Source of the DNA: Sphaerolaimus hirsutus
Lineage: Eukaryota; Nematoda; Chromadorea; Monhysterida; Sphaerolaimidae
Length of the DNA stretch: 64,000 nt
Reading direction: 5' to 3'
Assembly: GCA_964036195.1 (NCBI GenBank)
Contig: OZ038458.1
Location: forward strand, 8,569,832 to 8,633,831
Shown: piece after piece, positions 58,407 to 64,000 of the stretch
How positions within the stretch are numbered: the stretch's first letter is position 1
How the letters are laid out: each line of letters begins with the position of its first letter
Position numbers and translations under genes: made by a program
Notes under the pieces: generated by a model
Database searches by the model: none
What the model was told of the DNA's origin: nothing
The model's input: only the letters and a program-made list of their open reading frames with translations

Positions 58407-60871
58407 AGTCCGTGGCCCACGTTTGCGATTCATATACGGATGATTTTCATCACGCGAATTTGCGAGCGGTATTCTGACGTGTGTAGGAGGCGGCGGCTTC
58501 TAAAACCACTCGTGAGAGTGTCTCGAAAACAATCCTAATGCAGGGGTATCTCGTGTATAAATACTTCATCGAGCCAATGCGAATAACTTTTCCGGTATCA
58601 GTGACTACAGCAAAAATGAGGCCTCCATGCATCTTGAATAACTGTGCTGTGCGACATGAATATATTTAGAACGCTCAAAGTGTTAAATACAATATACCGT
58701 ATTTCCTCGAAGTACCCTCGTTTCGAAATACCCCCCTCAAAATGACCACTATGAATTTATTAGCCCCACCCCCCTCGAAATACCCCCTCCCCCAAATTGA
58801 GTGTAGAGAGAACGTATATGACAAAACTGCTGTGTGTGATTCGGGCAGTGCAAAACAAACGTTAAAAACAATAAATTGTTACGTTAGAACAGTGTTATAT
58901 TACATACTTATATACCAGTCAATAGAGTCTTATTTATATATAACGGATATTGTTGCATTTTTCTACATCTGCGTACGTTACAGGCGACAATTTTGTACTG
59001 GAATTTCAAAAAAATGGCGAAATAATAAGCCCCCTCGTTTAACTCCCGGGTTGTAAATACTTAGCATATAGGTTGTATTAGCATATCTTTGCAAAATTTT
59101 TTTCGATAAAAACAAGCACCCCCCTCGAATAACATTCCACACAAAACTGCCCGAGCAAAAAAAAACATTCTGCGCGGGGAAGCCATTCAAGAGGATATTG
59201 TACGTATTTATTTCCCCGACAATATCTTATCCACGTGAGAATCTTCAAAGCTACTCAAAGGCTGCCGAACAGCTCAAAAACCGATCAACTAAAGAAAAAT
59301 TTCCCCCCTTTTTCGTTGGCCGACCGGCCGAGCGATGTAAATGGACGCCTCACCACAAAAATAAATTCATTGACAGCCGACACGCTCATTTGCGGTGATA
59401 AATACACGTACATGTGTAAGGAAAAGGTGGGAATAGAAAAGGTTATAGGTGAAAAAGATGTTAGGTCAATCTAAAGAAAACAACCAATGAAGTTAGACAT
59501 GTCAACTAAAGCTACCTTTGGGCTGCAAGCACAGTTGTTAAAATGTACGTACATTTACTCGAGAAAAATACGCATACGCGAGTACGCGGTAAATACATTT
59601 ACATATACTTTTAACAAAAGTGATGTACTCACTTTTACGCGTACATTTCAAAAGTACACGCGTACAGAGAAAATGTATTTTTTGTTCTAAAATCACAAGT
59701 TTCTGTTGCTAAAAAATTTTTTTTTGAAGAAATCACATCGTTTTGCTAAAAAATACAAAATAAACACTAAAAATCTTACGTCTTCCAGTGTAAAACTCAA
59801 TCTCACATGATGTCCATAGACCACATTGGTAGACAAAGCCTGTAAACGGATATGTTTGTTATAGGACTTGACGTGATGTTAATATTTAATTTTGTCGAAA
59901 TATTTTCAGGAGTGCCTTTCTATTGCTTGAAATACAGTTATAGGCGCGCTAATCCTACACAATAAAAACTTCAAACTTCACATCTAAAAAATTGGAGCTT
60001 TTTTAGTTTTCCAGGGGAAAAGTACTTGCTTTTACATTTTCCTGGGAAAAAACTATTTTACTCACATTTGCACATGAGTATGAGTAAAAAAAAGTATTTT
60101 ACTATACTTTGTGGTGCGTAAAAATAAAATACTTACATTTACATATACTTTTGAAAAAAGTTCAGTAATTCTAACAACTCTGGCTGCAATTCCAGTGCAG
60201 TGTGTGAAAGGAAAGATATTAAAGAATATTGGCCTACATCAGCGACAATAGATACATGATGTAATTCTGAGGAAAAGAATAACTCGCCCTTGAATAACCT
60301 CTCCCCCTCAAAAACTCTGACGAAAAAATAACGCCCCTGTGGTCTTATTCAGGATATGCCATGCGGTGGCTAGGGCCCATTCCGTATCAGAGCCCATTCC
60401 GCATGTAGACCCATTATAGACACATTATGCCTGCAGGGGTAAGAAAGTGGGTGGGTAACACCACCCCAAACCACCCAGCTATCTATCTATCCCTGGCGCA
60501 AATTTTTTTGGCTACCTTCCCCTGAACTTCCCCCTACCACCCGCAAATTGCCTAGCTATCTGGAGCGCTTTTGAGCAATTTTACCTAATTTTCACCAAAA
60601 TTCCCTAATTTTCATACTTCTTATAGATTTTCACCTTCAAAAAAACCAGGTCATGTGTTTTATTACCTATTTTCAACATGCCAGGTATAATTAAATGTGT
60701 TCCGGGTCAACATGCCGGATGGGTTTACATTCGGAAAAGTGCACTGCCATATGCGGTACTTCTAACTTTGGCGCAAACCACATGTGCGTGTAGCCCGCGA
60801 ATGAGCGCGTTGACTGTAGTTAAGTGAAAAAGTGCAATTTCTACGCGCCAGCTACTTCGCGACTACAAAAG
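58407..60871. other. Spacer after the U2 array
   Basis: It contains the left part of a CCGTATTT element (from 58697), a CAGAGTTGTTA element at 59530-60182, and a repeat at 60403-60770 shared with 62500-62835. I see no gene. Confidence 0.4.
59530..60182. mobile_element. hAT-type MITE, CAGAGTTGTTA family
   Basis: CACAGTTGTTAAAATGTACG faces TAATTCTAACAACTCTG. Flanks GCTGCAAG (59522-59529) and GCTGCAAT (60183-60190) match at 7 of 8. Confidence 0.85.
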
Positions 60872-62835
60872 ATGCAAAAAATCGACGTAACCTTTATGGA
60901 GATAGTGTCGGTGATGCTGAGCACGGTGGCGGCGGCGAGCGCCCTGGGCGCACTGGTGATCTGCGTGCGAGCGATATTCTGGGCGATGCAGATCTCCAGA
61001 CACGCCAGACTAAAAGTTAGCTCTATAGGCTCATTGCACTATGGCCCAGAAGTGCCGTATTTTTTCTAATGGAACGTCATACCTCCAATAGAATAGCAGG
61101 GTTTGGCACGTTTTTGCACACAAAAACATTAGAACGCAGCCCCCAATAGAAGGGCACCTCCAATAAAACGGCAGGTAAAAAGTTTACGGAAACAATACAA
61201 CGGCGCTCTTCAATTAGAGAAAATACGGTAATTGAATAGCCATGGCTCATTGAGTTTGTGCCCCATTTTGAACCATGGATAATCATATTATCGCCGCTGC
61301 AGAGGTGCCTGCTGGATCCCGGATCCAAGGCGCTCGTCGGTCGTCGATTCAACACGGCCGCCGCGCTGCTGACCTACGGGAAGATGGGCGGCGACAAAAT
61401 GCCCCTCGGCGCCACCGTGAGTCGCCCGCAGCAGCAACTGGTGACTTGGCGCGCCACAGCGTCGTCATGACCAGATTCAGTCGTTGATTTGCCACGCATA
61501 AGAGCTGCGAGTGGCTGCGGGAGCGCGACCGGCTGGCCACGGTCGACCTGCACAGCTGGCAGCAGAGGGGCAGCGCCGCGCAGCCGACCCCCGACGAGGC
61601 GTTCGTGGCCGCGCTCAACGCCACCGTGCCCCAGGGCCGCCTCCTGTCCAACCAGCTGCCCGGCCAGCCCCAAGCAGGCAAACGAGGCAAACTGGCGCTG
61701 TGCGTGGCCACGCGCCGCCGCGATTACAGCTCACACGATATGTTTAATTCATGTTTCCATCGCAGCAAACCCGAGCTGACACCACAACTATCCAATCCTT
61801 CAGCCGAGAAAATACCCACCAGAAGCACAGTACCCGCCACAGATCCAATACCCGTGAGACGGGACGGTTTAGTTTTTTTTACCGCCATTTGCATCAGTCA
61901 GCATTTGCATGCACAGCGACACAAACGCGACTCTGGTGTGCCGCCGCGAGAGGAAGCACAAGCGGCTGTCCCTGCGCCCGCCGCCGCCGCGGCACCAGCT
62001 GCAGCCCCGCCCGCAGCCACCAAAGCACCAGCCAAACTCGCAGCCCCGGGCGACACGGCCGCGCCGTCTGGCAGCCTTGGGGAGCCCTTCTGGGTGGGTA
62101 TTTTTATAATACTGCCATAGAAAGCATGAGAGAATTTTGACCAGACATTACAAAAATCTTTAGTTCCGCGTGCATTTATTACAGGTATAAAAATATTTAA
62201 AATACATATCTACAACTGTCACAATCTGTTTTTAAATAACGTACAAATTCACTCAGAGTGAAAGCAATGTGATAAATATGATGAGAAAAAGTTTCATGTT
62301 TGTACTTTTATTCAGATGGGATATGCTAGATTTCATTGTGAAGTGTTCGCTCAGTGGATTCTAGCTGCAATGCAATCTCGCAGCAATTAATACATAATGT
62401 ACATTGCATATTTACATGACGTAAATTATCCCACTACTTCGAGGAGGGGGTATTCTTTCCTCAGATCGTACCGACCTGGGGGTATGGGTCAAGCCTATTA
62501 CGCACGTAGACCCATTATAGACACGTTATACCCGCAGGGGTAAGAAAGGGGTTGGGTAACCCCACATCAAACAGCTCAGCCATCTATCTATCCCTGGTGC
62601 AATTTTTTGGCTACTTTCCCCTGAACACCCCCCCTCGCGCTATCTGCAGTGTTTTTGTGCAATTTTACTCTAATTTCCACCCAAAATTGCTAATTTTAAT
62701 ACTTTTATAGATTTTCACCTTCAAAATCACTAGGTCATGTGTTTTATCGCCTATTTTCAGCATGTCGGGTAAAATTAAATGTGCTCCTGGTCAACATGCG
62801 GGATGGGTTCACATGCGGAAAAGTGCTGGCCCGTA
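60403..62835. repeat. Dispersed repeat in two direct copies flanking most of the membrane-protein gene
   Basis: Copies at about 60403-60770 and 62500-62835 share CCCATTATAGACAC, GCAGGGGTAAGAAAG, CTATCTATCCCTGG and a block around GGTCAACATGC and CGGAAAAGTGC. The second copy lies in the last intron, ending about 110 bp before the last exon. Confidence 0.7.
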
Positions 62836-63200
62836 TTTCTATGGGGGTCAAGCAGAAATCGGCCGCCATTGTCCGTGCAATGCAAGAAGCACTCGTTAAC
62901 CCCTCTCAAACATTCCATTCGCTGCAAACCGGCGTCCACACGCAGAAGCGAGTGCAGCGGCAGGTGAAATCCAGTCGCGGCGCAGGTGCAGCGGCGGGGC
63001 AGCAGCAGCCGCTGCGGCGGCTGACGACCAAGTCTAAGAAGATGCACATCGCCGACAACTACTACAAGAACGTGGCGCCGACGCAGATGCAGGACCGGTG
63101 CGACGACAACCGCACACTGGCCGACCTGCCCGAGGACGTGTTCCAGTCGGCGCACGAGTCCGCAAACGACACACTCAAGTACGACCACGGGCATGAGTGA
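60872..63200 (+). CDS. Unrecognised single-pass membrane protein, six exons
   Basis: Inferred exons: 60872-61015, 61303-61416, 61503-61699, 61766-61853, 61917-62093 and 62946-63200 (or 62964-63200). Every junction is in phase; the stop is TGA. About 324 residues (318 with the shorter last exon). An N-terminal hydrophobic stretch (residues about 9-32, MEIVSVMLSTVAAASALGAL onward) precedes RAIFWAMQISRHARLK, so it is likely a signal anchor or TM helix. Then come DPGSKALVGRRFNTAAALL, a region with CEWLRERDRLATVDLHSWQQ and EAFVAALNATVPQGRLL, an Ala/Pro-rich segment, and a charged C-terminus with KKMHIADNYYKN and LPEDVFQSAHESANDTLKY. I recognise no family. In-phase joining of six exons and GC-rich codons support a real gene. 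Confidence 0.65.
61055..61228. mobile_element. CCGTATTT-superfamily MITE, TTCTAATAGAAG subtype, intronic
   Basis: CCGTATTTTTTCTAATGGAA faces CAATTAGAGAAAATACGG-TA. It lies in intron 1 of the membrane-protein gene. The left flank is TG instead of TA. Confidence 0.65.
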
Positions 63201-64000
63201 AATTTGAAGTAGCATTTGAGGGGAGGGTGGGGGGGCCCGCCGGACGGTCGACAAAAAGCAGTTGAGAAATATCCGAGTTACTGGAATTCGACACCTGGAT
63301 TTTTATGTACAGTCTGGAGGTTGCAGAAAGCAGCATTATATGTATTTTCAAGTCAGCCTCGACACGAAACAATATGTAGTCGTTGATTGAACTTACTACA
63401 AGTTTACAAACTTGCAGTAAGTTCAATCAATCACTTACTACAAATATCGTGTTCAAATATGAGCAGTTTGCCAAGCCGTTCCAGAGTTAAAACAGCGTGC
63501 AAACTGGCGGGACCCCCTAAAAATGCTAGCACATACATATATGACCATGGCCACAAGGCCAGACGTAATGTAGGTATTCACCAAAATACAACATGACCAA
63601 ATGCGCAGTGACGTGCCGGGCGCAAAAGCACCACGACGGTCAGCGGTCGATGCCAATGTGAAAAAGTGACGCGGAAACGATCCCAGAATTTTTTTCAATT
63701 GATGCAATCAGTGAAGGTGTCCAGTGATAAAGTGACCGGAACTACAATTCACTCTACTCGATTTCACCGAAGAATAAAATTTCCAATGTTAATGCGTCGT
63801 GAAGTTTGAATTTTTCACCTGGAGATGCATAGTAAATATTTTATGTACACTTTGGTGAAAATTCTGTGACATCATTAGTGCTATTTACTGTTAATTTACA
63901 CAAGTAATTGCCGATTTGTCTGCGATGCAAAGTTCATGTTGCGTCTTTCAAACAACAAAAAAAAATCCACAATGAAAGAGTATTGAGAATAATAAGTATT
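63201..64000. other. 3' flank with repeats
   Basis: A short inverted repeat at 63380-63440 (CTTACTACAAGTTTACAAAC and its reverse). A block at 63605-63770 matches 46942-47095 and 52778-52930 of the U2 units (CCGGGCGCAAAAGCACCACG, GGTCAGCGGTCGATGCC). I see no gene. Confidence 0.45.

Noticed and set aside
1..64000. CRISPR arrays, rRNA, tRNA genes, bacterial operons
   Set aside because: None is visible. The regular repeats are minisatellites or transposon interiors, and I found no convincing tRNA cloverleaf.

Overview
The window is eukaryotic nuclear DNA, most likely from an arthropod and probably an insect. The evidence is split genes with GT-AG introns, GC-rich exons in AT-rich non-coding DNA, insect-like U2 snRNA genes, and a very dense load of short inverted-repeat DNA transposons. 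I see no bacterial or organellar genes. Gene models below were joined by hand from splice signals, reading phase and remembered protein families. No alignment or search was run.

Layout: (1) 1-13.35 kb: a NETO-like transmembrane protein on + (signal or anchor segment, CUB, CUB, LDLa, TM, about 500-residue cytoplasmic tail). (2) 13.35-18.02 kb: the first three exons of an unrecognised secreted Cys-containing protein on -. (3) 22.43-25.78 kb: a complete CHMP1 (ESCRT-III) gene on +. (4) 26.22-28.96 kb: NAA60 (Golgi N-terminal acetyltransferase) on +, almost complete. (5) 33.89-40.44 kb: a complete ten-exon malonyl-CoA decarboxylase gene on -, 492 codons and in phase throughout. (6) 41.4-58.4 kb: a tandem array with four U2 snRNA genes on -, one per 3.8-5.8 kb unit. 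(7) 60.87-63.20 kb: an unrecognised single-pass membrane protein on +.

The genes have no obvious joint function; they look like ordinary chromosomal neighbours. The mobile DNA is the most informative part. At least five families of non-autonomous elements have hAT-type ends and 8-bp target duplications, many exact. A CCGTATTT-ended superfamily duplicates TA, like Tc1/mariner elements. Another inverted-repeat family ends in CCTGG or CCAGG. The U2 repeat units preserve empty and filled sites for two insertions, which gives direct proof of mobility.

The best candidate for something undescribed is the last intron of the malonyl-CoA decarboxylase gene. It coincides almost base for base with one 157-bp copy of the CCTGG/CCAGG family, so the element's two ends supply the GT and the AG. 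It looks like an introner. Three other introns of the same gene hold copies, two of them within 10 bp of a splice site. A second unusual signal is a set of nine inferred 5' splice sites beginning GTTGG in four genes.
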